Below, in pieces: positions 1 to 7,466 of a DNA stretch of 64,000 nucleotides. Under the pieces are notes generated by a model, which saw nothing but the letters and a program-made list of their open reading frames with translations, ran no database searches and was not told the origin of the DNA. The translations under genes and the position numbers were made by a program. Source of the DNA: Klebsiella pneumoniae (GTDB lineage Bacteria > Pseudomonadota > Gammaproteobacteria > Pseudomonadales > Pseudohongiellaceae); NCBI GenBank assembly GCA_945902215.1, contig CAMDML010000004.1, positions 1-64,000 of the forward strand. The letters run 5' to 3'. Each line of letters begins with the position of its first letter. Positions within the stretch are counted from its first letter, which is position 1.

Positions 1-12
1 CAAATGCTTGGG

Positions 13-127
13 GAGGCGGGGACCGATGGTGCGTTGCAGGGACGTGTGAGGGCCATGGATGGCCCGAGTCGAAGTGCACACGGATGTGCGTCTACGGTCC
101 CGGCAATGCACCATCGGTCCCGGCCTC
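13..127. repeat. Long inverted repeat with nested GGTCCCGGC repeats
   Basis: Positions 13-32 and 108-127 are near-perfect inverted copies (19 of 20 bases), built around GGGACCGATGGTGC and GCACCATCGGTCCC. Inside lies a smaller palindrome near 49-65 (GGGCCAT / ATGGCCC). The motif CTACGGTCCCGGC recurs directly near 92-104 and 171-183, and the GGTCCCGGCCTCGTG block occurs twice (from about 116 and 175). The 1-282 stretch has no gene I can support; the short plus-strand reading frame through it has no recognisable content. This may be the edge of a REP or MITE-like element whose left part lies outside the window. Confidence 0.55.
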
Positions 128-244
128 GTGCACCAAAGCTAAAGCGGGCGTCAAGAACAGCAGAAGCATCTACGGTCCCGGCCTCGTGTACTGAACCTAA
201 AGTGGGTGACCAGAACAAAGGAAGCGTCCACCCAGACTGACAAG

Positions 245-274
245 TTGACAGCTCGGCACAAGCGCAGGCAAGAT
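245..274 (+). promoter_or_regulatory. Candidate trp leader promoter
   Basis: A perfect -35 hexamer TTGACA (245-250) is followed after 18 bases by CAAGAT (269-274), a weak -10. The predicted transcription start falls at about 281-283, at or next to the ATG of the trp leader peptide. That would make the leader essentially leaderless, as known for trpL of Sinorhizobium meliloti. The -35 is clear; the -10 and start point are inference. Confidence 0.4.
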
Positions 275-282
275 GCGCGCCC

Positions 283-342
283 ATGACAAATCTCATCTCA
301 CATAAACGTTGGTGGCGGCTCGCACAGTCGGGCTGCCAATAA
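283..342 (+). CDS. trpL: Trp operon leader peptide TrpL
   Basis: A 19-codon frame with tandem tryptophan codons at codons 10 and 11 (TGG TGG, 310-315), ending TAA at 340-342. It lies upstream of the anthranilate synthase gene and is followed by a hairpin and a strong intrinsic terminator, the classic layout of ribosome-mediated transcription attenuation. When Trp-tRNA is scarce the ribosome should stall on the two Trp codons and prevent terminator formation. No Shine-Dalgarno sequence precedes the ATG, consistent with a leaderless start. Tandem Trp codons in such a short frame at exactly this place make chance unlikely. The gene is too short for ordinary gene calling. Confidence 0.85.
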   Translation: MTNLISHKRWWRLAQSGCQ

Positions 343-350
343 CCATTCCC

Positions 351-392
351 GACAGGTGTCGCGCGCAATAACACGCGTAACATTCACCTGTC
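351..392 (+). promoter_or_regulatory. Trp attenuator upstream hairpin
   Basis: GACAGGTG (351-358) pairs perfectly with CACCTGTC (385-392), with a GC-rich inner segment (GCGCG...CGCGT) that can extend or compete. It lies between the leader peptide stop and the terminator and is the likely pause or anti-terminator element. A second alternative pairing is visible: GGCGGCT at 314-320, inside the Trp codon region, can pair with GGCCGCC at 407-413 of the terminator. Which pairing acts as anti-terminator cannot be settled by eye. Confidence 0.6.
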
Positions 393-401
393 GCTGAGTT
401 C

Positions 402-435
402 AAAAAGGCCGCCCTGGAAACATGGCGGCCTTTTT
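402..435 (+). terminator. Trp attenuator terminator
   Basis: A rho-independent terminator: A5-GGCCGCC (402-413) pairs with GGCGGCC-T5 (424-435), a 12-bp stem around a 10-base loop, followed by a U-rich tail. It lies between the trp leader peptide and trpEG and would abort transcription when tryptophan is plentiful. Confidence 0.85.
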
Positions 436-513
436 CATTTGTGCCTATGGCACAACTGCAATTCCAAAGTCCGCCAGTCCAGGGCAACACAAGTGTTCCG
501 GATGGAGGACAAC

Positions 514-2679
514 ATGAAACCCAGTCAAACCCACACATACCACACGCAGGGCGCAGTACAGGTCTACCGCGCCAGTATTGGCATTGATTACGAAGATGCC
601 ACTGCAGAATTGATCTGCGCACTGGATACACGCCCCGGCGTGCTGTTCAGCTCATCGTTTGAATTTCCGGGGCGATATTCCCGCTGGGATATTGGCTTCA
701 CCGATCCGCCCTTGCGCATTACAGCGCGCGGCCGGCGCTTCACGCTGGAAGCACTCAATGAGCGCGGTGAGTTGCTGCTCACGTTGTGCCGCGATCTTGT
801 TGCGGACGATACCGATGTAACCGGCAGCGTCAGTAAAGACTTCGAGCTTGCGTTTACGCTGCGCGACCCCGAGCCGGTGTTCATTGAAGAAGAGCGCACG
901 AGGCAGCGCACTGTGTTTACCTTTCTGCGCAAACTGCTGATGCACTTCGCGAGCACGGAAGACGACTATCTCGGTCTGTACGGTGCTTTCGGGTACGAGC
1001 TTGCCTTCCAGTTCGAGGCGGTGCGGCAAGGCCTGCCGCGAACAGATGCAGCACGCGATCTTGTGCTGTATCTGCCCGACAAGATCCTTGTGGTCGATCA
1101 CAAGCGCGAAGCGGCGCAGGTTCACTACTATGATTTTGAGTTTTCTGCAGCAGGGCGCCAGCACAGTACGCGCCATTTGCCCCGCACCGTAGCTGCTGAA
1201 CCATTTCGGCCGGCCATGACCACCACAGCTGCAGTTCAGTGCGATCACAAGCCTGGTGAGTACGCTGATACTGTGAGCAAGGCCTTGCAATATTTCGCAC
1301 GCGGCGATCTCTTCGAAGCCGTGCCGGGGCAATGTTTCACGAAACCATGTGCAGACAGCCCCGCAGAGATTTTCCGCCGCCTGCAGCAGCAAAACCCGGC
1401 ACCGTATGGCGCCCTGCTGAATCTTGGTGAGCAAGAGTATCTGGTCGCCGCATCACCGGAAATGTTCGTGCGCGTCGAAGGCCGCCGGGTTGAAACCTGC
1501 CCAATCTCCGGCACCATTGCGCGCGGGCGCGATGCCATGGAGGATGCGGAGCAGATCCGCGCCTTGCTGAATTCGGCCAAGGATGAAGCGGAGTTGTCGA
1601 TGTGTACGGATGTGGATCGCAACGACAAGTCGCGCGTGTGCGAACCAGGCTCAGTGAAAGTGCTTGGCCGCCGGCAGGTGGAACTGTATTCACGCCTGAT
1701 CCATACCGTCGACCACGTTGAAGGAACCCTCAAACCACAGTTTGATGCGCTTGATGCTTTTTTGTCGCATGCCTGGGCTGTCACCGTCACCGGCGCGCCG
1801 AAGCATGCAGCGATGCAATTTATCGAAGACCATGAGTTGACGCCGCGCGCCTGGTACGGCGGCGCGCTCGGCGTGCTCAACTTCAATGGCAACCTCAATA
1901 CCGGATTGACGATCCGCACGATGCGCATCAAGCATGGCATTGCGACTGTCCGTGCGGGCGCGACGCTGTTGTTTGACTCCGATCCGGTTGCAGAGGAAGC
2001 GGAAACAAGGTTGAAGGCCTCGGCCCTGCTGCGTGCTTTGGAAGTGCCGCAGGTTATGGCGGTCACAGCTGAAACCCGTTTGTCACAACAAGCGCCAAAA
2101 CGCTGCAAGGTACTGATGGTCGACCATCAGGATTCCTTCGTGCATACCCTGTCGTCATATTTCCAGGAAGCGGGCGCTGATGTAGTCACGGTGCGCCCGG
2201 AAGGAGTCGCTAACCAACTGGCGACACATAAACCACAACTCGTGGTGCTGTCACCAGGTCCGGGCCGCCCTGACCAATTCAACGTGCGCCACACACTGGA
2301 GCAGTGTCTTGCGCATGCCATCCCAATATTTGGCGTGTGCCTGGGCCTGCAGGGGATAGTTGAATACTTTGGCGGTGAACTCGGGACTCTTGCGTATCCG
2401 ATGCACGGCAAGCAGTCGGAGTTGGCCAGTGCCACTGGCTTCCTGTTCGAGGGCTTGCCGCGCCCCTTGGGTGTTGGCCGCTATCATTCGCTCGTCGTAG
2501 TCAAGGTACCTGCCTGTTTGGATGTCTGCGCGAAAACAGAAGACGGTGTCGTGATGGCGATACAGCATAAACGCTTGCCGGTGGCTGCTGTGCAATTCCA
2601 TCCGGAATCGATTCTGACACTGCAGGTGGACAAGGGGAGGGCGCTGATTCGCAATGTCCTGCGCCGCTACGTGGTTTAG
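514..2679 (+). CDS. trpEG: Fused anthranilate synthase TrpE-TrpG
   Basis: Anthranilate synthase converts chorismate and glutamine to anthranilate, the first committed step of tryptophan synthesis in the cytosol. The 721-residue protein carries a TrpE chorismate-binding part (about residues 1-520) joined to a class I glutamine amidotransferase part (about 525-721). The amidotransferase has its nucleophile Cys609 in GVCLGLQ and His696/Glu698 in QFHPES. Start chosen at 514 because GGAGGA lies seven bases upstream; frames extending to 439 or 502 lack this. Single-chain fusions are typical of the alphaproteobacterial clade and scattered other bacteria. Expression is probably set by the leader/attenuator upstream. 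The 3' end overlaps the convergent hslO by four bases. No other trp genes follow. Confidence 0.96.
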   Translation: MKPSQTHTYHTQGAVQVYRASIGIDYEDATAELICALDTRPGVLFSSSFEFPGRYSRWDIGFTDPPLRITARGRRFTLEALNERGELLLTLCRDLVADDTDVTGSVSKDFELAFTLRDPEPVFIEEERTRQRTVFTFLRKLLMHFASTEDDYLGLYGAFGYELAFQFEAVRQGLPRTDAARDLVLYLPDKILVVDHKREAAQVHYYDFEFSAAGRQHSTRHLPRTVAAEPFRPAMTTTAAVQCDHKPGEYADTVSKALQYFARGDLFEAVPGQCFTKPCADSPAEIFRRLQQQNPAPYGALLNLGEQEYLVAASPEMFVRVEGRRVETCPISGTIARGRDAMEDAEQIRALLNSAKDEAELSMCTDVDRNDKSRVCEPGSVKVLGRRQVELYSRLIHTVDHVEGTLKPQFDALDAFLSHAWAVTVTGAPKHAAMQFIEDHELTPRAWYGGALGVLNFNGNLNTGLTIRTMRIKHGIATVRAGATLLFDSDPVAEEAETRLKASALLRALEVPQVMAVTAETRLSQQAPKRCKVLMVDHQDSFVHTLSSYFQEAGADVVTVRPEGVANQLATHKPQLVVLSPGPGRPDQFNVRHTLEQCLAHAIPIFGVCLGLQGIVEYFGGELGTLAYPMHGKQSELASATGFLFEGLPRPLGVGRYHSLVVVKVPACLDVCAKTEDGVVMAIQHKRLPVAAVQFHPESILTLQVDKGRALIRNVLRRYVV

Positions 2680-3584
2680 TGGAGCACGGTGCCGGGCGCG
2701 GGACCAGCGCCGGGGTGAGTGAGCGCATCGACATCGGCCGAGTCGAAGGTGTAGTGCTGGTTGCAGAATTCACAGTCGACCTTGATGGCGCCTTCATCAC
2801 GAATGATGCTGCGCAATTCTTCCTCGCCCATCGCGATCAGCGTGCTTTCAACCTTGCGGCGCGAACAGGTGCAAGCGAAGCGCAGCGGTTTCGATGTGTG
2901 CAGCAGAACTTCTTCCTCGTGAAAGAGATTGAGCAAGAGGCGATCGGCAGTCAGCGAGAAGATTTCATTTTCCTGCAGTGTGCCGGCGAGCAGTGTGATC
3001 CGGTTCCAGTCTTCTGCGCGGTCGCGCATTGCGCGTCCGGGGCCGTGCGCAGTTTGGCTGCGCTCGGTTTCTGGCAAGGCTTGCAGAAACAGGCCGCTGA
3101 CCCGGTCGGCGTGCACATAGAGCTGGAAGGTGGAGGGCAATTGTTCTGACTGGTGGAAATACACGTTGAGGGCGGAGGCCAGCGAGTCGCCTTCGAGTGC
3201 AACGATGCTCTGGTAGCGCTCACCGTTCTGTTTGGTAATCGTGATCAGCAAGCGACCTTCGCCGTAGACCTCCTGCAGACTACCTTCAGGCACCAGACCG
3301 TCCCAGCGTGCGAGTCCACGCAGATCGCCGCTGTTGGTGATTTGCACCACAAGACTGCGCAGCGGGCCCTGGCCCTGCACCTGCAGAATCATGGTGCCGT
3401 CGAATTTGACCGTAGCAGAGAGCAGGCTCACGGCAGCCAGCGCATCGCCCAGCTGTTTGCGCACAGCAGGTGGATAATTGTGGCGCGCGAGAATATTGGC
3501 CCAGCTCTGGTCGAGATAGACCAGCTCGCCCCGAATGTCGAGTTTGTCGAAGCTGAAGCGAAGAAGTTTGTCTTGATCGGTCAT
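2676..3584 (-). CDS. hslO: Hsp33 redox-regulated chaperone
   Basis: Hsp33 is a cytosolic holdase activated by oxidation and unfolding stress. The 302-residue length fits the family. The C-terminal zinc-binding redox switch is intact: Cys238-x-Cys240 (CTC) and Cys271-x2-Cys274 (CEFC). The N-terminal part carries the conserved SATVKFDG and QVQGQGP segments. It runs convergently with trpEG with a four-base overlap of the 3' ends, so the two messages could interfere. A palindromic GGGGTCAGA repeat begins a few bases upstream of its start codon and may lie in its leader. Confidence 0.96.
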   Translation of the reverse strand: MTDQDKLLRFSFDKLDIRGELVYLDQSWANILARHNYPPAVRKQLGDALAAVSLLSATVKFDGTMILQVQGQGPLRSLVVQITNSGDLRGLARWDGLVPEGSLQEVYGEGRLLITITKQNGERYQSIVALEGDSLASALNVYFHQSEQLPSTFQLYVHADRVSGLFLQALPETERSQTAHGPGRAMRDRAEDWNRITLLAGTLQENEIFSLTADRLLLNLFHEEEVLLHTSKPLRFACTCSRRKVESTLIAMGEEELRSIIRDEGAIKVDCEFCNQHYTFDSADVDALTHPGAGPAPGTVLH

Positions 3585-3596
3585 GGCTGGAAATCT

Positions 3597-3669
3597 GGGG
3601 TCAGAGTAAAATTTCGTTCACTATTCCCCGAATTGGCACTTTTGGCTCGAGAAATTTTACTCTGACCCC
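3597..3669. repeat. GGGGTCAGA REP-like palindrome
   Basis: GGGGTCAGAGTAAAATTT (3597-3614) and its exact reverse complement (3652-3669) flank a 37-base centre. Related motifs occur near 19740 and 37002-37078, so this is a dispersed palindromic repeat. Motifs of the TCTGACCCC type are known as REP-like elements mobilised by RAYT (Y1 tyrosine transposase) proteins; no such transposase is in this window. It sits between the divergent hslO and helicase genes. Confidence 0.75.
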
Positions 3670-3750
3670 GAATAGAGAGAGGTACAGGCATTCTCTCGCC
3701 TTGACCGCACCTATACAATAGCGGCTCGCAGTTGTTGCCAGAGGTTGCCG

Positions 3751-5301
3751 GTGTTTTCTGATTTCGCATTACATGAACGTTTGCTCAAGGCACTGGACAC
3801 TCTGGAGCTGACCACTCCCACGCCGGTACAGCAGGAGTTGATTCCGCAGGCCATGACTGGCCGTGACATTCAGGCCAGCGCCGAAACCGGCAGCGGCAAA
3901 ACCGCAGCCTACCTCCTACCGATCCTGCACCGCATGATGCTCAAGCCGGAACCGCTCACTGCCACCCGCGCGCTGATCCTGCTGCCGACCCGTGAACTCT
4001 CCATGCAGGTCGACAAGCATTGCCGCGATCTCGCGGCCTTTACCCAAATCAAAACGGGCACGCTTGTGGGCGGTACTTCCTACGCTGAACAAAAAGCGAT
4101 GATCCGCAAGAACCCTGAATTCATTATCGGCACACCAGGTCGCATTCAGGAGCATGTGCAGAAAGGCACATTGAAACTGAATGAGCTGGAGTTCCTGGTG
4201 CTCGATGAAGCCGACCGCATGCTCGACATGGGTTTCCGCGAAGATGTCATGAGCATTGTGCGGGCGTGCGCAACGCCGCGTCAGACCATGTTGCTCTCTG
4301 CCACGCTACAGCACGATGGCATCGGCCGCATCGCCGGTGAAGTGCTGCAGAATCCTGCGATCGTCGCGATCGGCACCCATCGCGCGGAACACAGCAGTAT
4401 TGCCCAGCAGGTGATTCTTGCGGACGATCCCGGCCACAAGAAGCAGCTCGTCAACTGGTTGCTTGCGAACAGTGAATTCACCAAGGCACTGGTCTTTACC
4501 AACACGCGCGAAAATGCGCAGGAATTGGCCGACTTCCTGCAAAGTCAGCGCGACCGTGAGCAGCGGCCTGACACCGCGTGGGCGAAAAGCGGCAAGACCA
4601 AAGTGAAGGTGGCCTGTTTACACGGCGAGATGGCGCAGGATGAACGCAAACGCGTGATGCATCTGTTCCGCGACGGTGCTGTGCGTGTACTGGTGTCCAC
4701 TGATCTGGCTGCGCGCGGCCTTGATGTGAAGGGTATCGATCTCGTCATCAATTATGGCATCGCACGCTCCGGCGACGATCACGTGCATCGCTGCGGTCGT
4801 ACCGGCCGTGCTGGTGAAAAGGGACTGGCAATCAGTCTGGTGGTGCCGCAGGACTGGAACAACATCAGCAGCATCGAACGCTATCTCGGCCTCAGTTTTG
4901 AACCGCGCATTGTGCCGGGCCTGGAGTCACGCTTCAAAGGTGGCGCGCCGAAGAAAGCCAGCAAGAAAGTCACCGAGAAAAAAGCTGCTGCCGCGAAGCA
5001 CAAGAAGAAGGTGATTCCGAAGGCGCAACAAAGACACAGCTTCAAGAAGAACATTGGCAAACGGCGCAAACCTTCAGAACCGAGCATCGGTCAAGACAAC
5101 AGCGCGAGTGGGTCGGGTGAATCGGCAGGTGGGAAAGTAGGTGGGAAAGTAGGTGGGAAAGTAGGTGGGAAAGTAGGTGGGAAAGTAGGTGGGAAAATAG
5201 CAGGGTCCAGCCGCCCGGATAAAAAGTCAGGGGAAGCTGCTGTAAAACCCGTCAGACCCGACGCGCAGGGCCGCGCACCGCTTAAACGCAAACCGCGCTG
5301 A
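3751..5301 (+). CDS. DEAD-box ATP-dependent RNA helicase
   Basis: A cytosolic RNA helicase acting in ribosome assembly or RNA turnover. All core motifs are visible: Q motif (TPTPVQQ), Walker A AETGSGKT, DEAD in VLDEADRMLDMGF, SAT in LLSATL, and motif VI HRCGRTGRAG. After the helicase core (about 400 residues) comes a long Lys/Arg-rich tail with repeated GGKV units. I chose GTG at 3751 because AGAGG lies six bases upstream; a TTG at 3745 is possible. The layout resembles SrmB or RhlE helicases but I cannot assign the subfamily. It ends one base before the convergent DUF3379 gene. Confidence 0.92.
   Translation: MFSDFALHERLLKALDTLELTTPTPVQQELIPQAMTGRDIQASAETGSGKTAAYLLPILHRMMLKPEPLTATRALILLPTRELSMQVDKHCRDLAAFTQIKTGTLVGGTSYAEQKAMIRKNPEFIIGTPGRIQEHVQKGTLKLNELEFLVLDEADRMLDMGFREDVMSIVRACATPRQTMLLSATLQHDGIGRIAGEVLQNPAIVAIGTHRAEHSSIAQQVILADDPGHKKQLVNWLLANSEFTKALVFTNTRENAQELADFLQSQRDREQRPDTAWAKSGKTKVKVACLHGEMAQDERKRVMHLFRDGAVRVLVSTDLAARGLDVKGIDLVINYGIARSGDDHVHRCGRTGRAGEKGLAISLVVPQDWNNISSIERYLGLSFEPRIVPGLESRFKGGAPKKASKKVTEKKAAAAKHKKKVIPKAQQRHSFKKNIGKRRKPSEPSIGQDNSASGSGESAGGKVGGKVGGKVGGKVGGKVGGKIAGSSRPDKKSGEAAVKPVRPDAQGRAPLKRKPR
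5128..5199 (+). repeat. 12-bp tandem repeat in helicase tail
   Basis: Six consecutive copies of GGTGGGAAAGTA (the last reads GGTGGGAAAATA) encode Gly-Gly-Lys-Val units in the basic tail of the helicase. Because the unit is a multiple of three, copy-number changes would keep the frame. Five units are identical at DNA level, so the array is young or homogenised. Confidence 0.95.
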
Positions 5302-5302
5302 A

Positions 5303-5965
5303 TCAGTATTCCCAATCCAGGTTGCCGGCAAGCAGGTTGCGATATTCCGCGATGGGTTCCTGCTTGTTGCCGACAATAACCAGATAGCCGCCGTCGGTTG
5401 GGGTGACGAGGCCGCTATACTCGGCATCAGAAATATTGAACTCAGCATCCTTGTTTGCATTACCAAAGTCGGTGCTCGGGATCATCATCACGGTCACCGC
5501 GCCGGTTTTACCTTTCATGACCATGTGAAAGGCAACCCCTTTCGCCACCCAGCAATCTTTGGCGAAGGTGACTTCAAGATTTGCCACGGCTTCCGACATT
5601 TCCAGATGCGCGCCCATGGCATCTTCCATGCGTAAATTCACCGCAGGCAGCGCAATCACGGCGGTGCTGGTGAGCGCTCCGGCTTCCATATACATGTGTG
5701 CGAAGATTTCCTGTTCCAGTGCGGCATGACCGTTGTTCGAGCTCCACAAGGCGATACCGAGGGCCGCGACGAGAGAGGCGGCCACGGGCAATAGGCGATA
5801 AAACAGCCCATCGTTTGCTGCCAGGTTGAACCAATCACGGTTGCGCCCGGCTGCCAGAAGCTCCGGTTGCAGAAGTTTTTGACGCAGCTCAATCGGCGCG
5901 GACACGGATACGAGTTCGCGGCGGATCAATTCATCAAGCTTATCGTCAGTCATACGGTCAGTCAT
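5303..5965 (-). CDS. DUF3379-like membrane protein, putative anti-sigma partner
   Basis: A 220-residue protein with a short cytosolic N-terminal part, one transmembrane helix (about residues 55-75, LLPVAASLVAALGIALW) and an extracytoplasmic domain with HMYMEAG, a cysteine in AKDCWVAKG and the segment GAVTVMMIP. This matches my recollection of DUF3379, a gammaproteobacterial family found next to ECF sigma genes. The upstream sigma gene ends 16 bases before its start, so the two are co-transcribed. An anti-sigma role is inferred from topology and pairing. A second in-frame ATG at 5953 is a possible start. Confidence 0.7.
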   Translation of the reverse strand: MTDRMTDDKLDELIRRELVSVSAPIELRQKLLQPELLAAGRNRDWFNLAANDGLFYRLLPVAASLVAALGIALWSSNNGHAALEQEIFAHMYMEAGALTSTAVIALPAVNLRMEDAMGAHLEMSEAVANLEVTFAKDCWVAKGVAFHMVMKGKTGAVTVMMIPSTDFGNANKDAEFNISDAEYSGLVTPTDGGYLVIVGNKQEPIAEYRNLLAGNLDWEY

Positions 5966-5981
5966 ACGTTCGCTCGCATCA

Positions 5982-6533
5982 TCAATCTTGTTTCGGGCTG
6001 CCGGGGTCCAGCGCAGCGCGCAATTTGTTTCTGGCCCTGAACAGGCGGGTCATCACGGTATTGTTGTTCAGATTCAGCATGGCGGCGATTTCCTCCCCGC
6101 TGAAACCACCAATCACCTGCAGGATCAGCGGTTCCCGGTATTCGGGCTCCAGATCGGCGATGGCCTTGTGCAGCAGGCGCATCTCCATTTGCTGGTCCGG
6201 TTCGTTAGCCCGGGTATCCGGAAGTGCCCCCTGGTGATCCTCGATATCGTCCAGTTCGGGCCGGAACTTTTCAAAGCGCCGGGCATTTTCCCGGCGTAGT
6301 ATGGTAAAGAGCCACGCTTTGGCTGCACCCTGACTTTGCAGGCTGTCAAAGGCCCGCCAAGCCCGCATAAAGGTTTCCTGCGTCAGGTCTTCGGCCAATT
6401 GGCGGCTCTTACCTAACCAATAGGCGTAACGGAAAATGTCGTTGTAGTAGGCAGTGACCAGCGCTTCATACCGCTGCTGTCTGGAACCGGTCCTTTCAAT
6501 GACCGTTTTGTCTTCATTTTCTTTCGCGGTCAT
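5982..6533 (-). CDS. ECF sigma-70 family RNA polymerase sigma factor
   Basis: A 183-residue extracytoplasmic-function sigma factor. Sigma region 2 lies in YYNDIFRYAYWLGKSRQLAEDLTQETF and region 4 in LEPEYREPLILQVIGGFSGEEIAAMLN. The start at 6533 has AGGA upstream. The open frame continues upstream to 6668, but it would run through a 12-bp tandem repeat giving a low-complexity SAQ/HSAQ segment. It pairs with the downstream DUF3379-like membrane protein, a usual sigma/anti-sigma arrangement. Its regulon is unknown. Confidence 0.88.
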   Translation of the reverse strand: MTAKENEDKTVIERTGSRQQRYEALVTAYYNDIFRYAYWLGKSRQLAEDLTQETFMRAWRAFDSLQSQGAAKAWLFTILRRENARRFEKFRPELDDIEDHQGALPDTRANEPDQQMEMRLLHKAIADLEPEYREPLILQVIGGFSGEEIAAMLNLNNNTVMTRLFRARNKLRAALDPGSPKQD

Positions 6534-6559
6534 GCTGCTGTTCCTCAGGATTGGACGGG

Positions 6560-6601
6560 GTTGGGCTGAGGGTTGGGCTGAGTGTTGGGCTGAGTGTTGG
6601 G
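6560..6601. repeat. 12-bp tandem repeat upstream of the sigma gene
   Basis: Three full units (GTTGGGCTGAGG, then GTTGGGCTGAGT twice) and a half unit (GTTGGG) lie 27-68 bases upstream of the chosen sigma factor start, in its leader or promoter region. Copy-number change here could alter spacing of control elements. Confidence 0.9.
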
Positions 6602-6770
6602 TAAGGCCCATGTGAATGAAAAGGCGCGGCATTATTGCAATCAAGTTCTGGTGAAGCAATGCATGCATCGCACAGGCGCAGGCTTTAACTCGTTAAAATC
6701 CGGTTAAATTTAACCATGCGCGCCAAGTCTCTTAACGGAATCTTTACTGATCCGTGATACGATTTTCACT

Positions 6771-7466
6771 ATGAGTAAAAAGAAAATTGTTATCGTTGAA
6801 GATGAGCCGGACATTCTGGAAGTCCTTTCCTATAACCTCAAGCGGGAGGGTTTTGATGTCCTCCCTGCCAGCGACGGGGTCCGTGGTCTTGCGTTGATCC
6901 GGCGCGAGGTACCTGACCTGGTGCTGCTGGACCTGATGCTGCCCGGCATGGACGGCGTTGAAATCTGCAGCACCATCAAGAAGGATCCCCAGACCCAGAA
7001 TACCCTGATTATCATGGTCACCGCCAAGGGCGAGGAAAGCGATATTGTGCTTGGCCTTGGCGTTGGTGCTGACGACTACATCGCCAAACCCTTCAGCCCC
7101 AAAGAATTGGTGGCGCGAGTGAAGGCCGTGCTGCGGCGCGGTGTGCTGGTTGAGAAGGCCGCAACCCGTGATCGCATCGAGCTCGGCGAACTGGTGATCG
7201 ATTCTACCAAACACAAAGTGGAAGTGGCTGGCCGCGAGATCAAGCTTACCGCTACCGAATTCCGGCTGCTGCATTATCTGGCCAGCTATCCGGGCCGGGT
7301 GTTTTCGCGCGAACAACTGTTGAATCGGGCGCTGGGCGATGATGTTGTCATCGTTGACCGCAACATCGACGTGCATATTCGCGGCATCCGCAAGAAAATG
7401 GATGTAGAGCCGGCCCTGATAGAAACGATTCGCGGGGTCGGGTATAGAATGGCCGACCGGCTCTGA
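6771..7466 (+). CDS. phoB: Phosphate regulon response regulator PhoB
   Basis: An OmpR/PhoB-family transcription factor that activates phosphate-starvation genes when phosphorylated by PhoR. The receiver domain (about residues 1-120) has the acidic pocket EDE (10-12), the phosphoacceptor Asp54 in LVLLDLMLPG and Lys in AKPFSPKEL. The C-terminal winged helix includes LTATEFRLLHYL and GVGYR. At 231 residues it is the usual length. The phoR start follows its stop codon without a gap. Upstream, GTTAAA repeats 11 bases apart (6692 and 6703) could be an autoregulatory Pho-box-like site, but the match is weak. Confidence 0.96.
   Translation: MSKKKIVIVEDEPDILEVLSYNLKREGFDVLPASDGVRGLALIRREVPDLVLLDLMLPGMDGVEICSTIKKDPQTQNTLIIMVTAKGEESDIVLGLGVGADDYIAKPFSPKELVARVKAVLRRGVLVEKAATRDRIELGELVIDSTKHKVEVAGREIKLTATEFRLLHYLASYPGRVFSREQLLNRALGDDVVIVDRNIDVHIRGIRKKMDVEPALIETIRGVGYRMADRL

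Noticed and set aside
4-240. 78-codon plus-strand frame at window start
   Set aside because: No ribosome binding site, low-complexity Arg/Pro/Ser content and it runs through inverted repeats; no recognisable domain.
293-631. 112-codon minus-strand frame over the trp leader
   Set aside because: Antisense to trpL, its attenuator and the start of trpEG, which are better supported.
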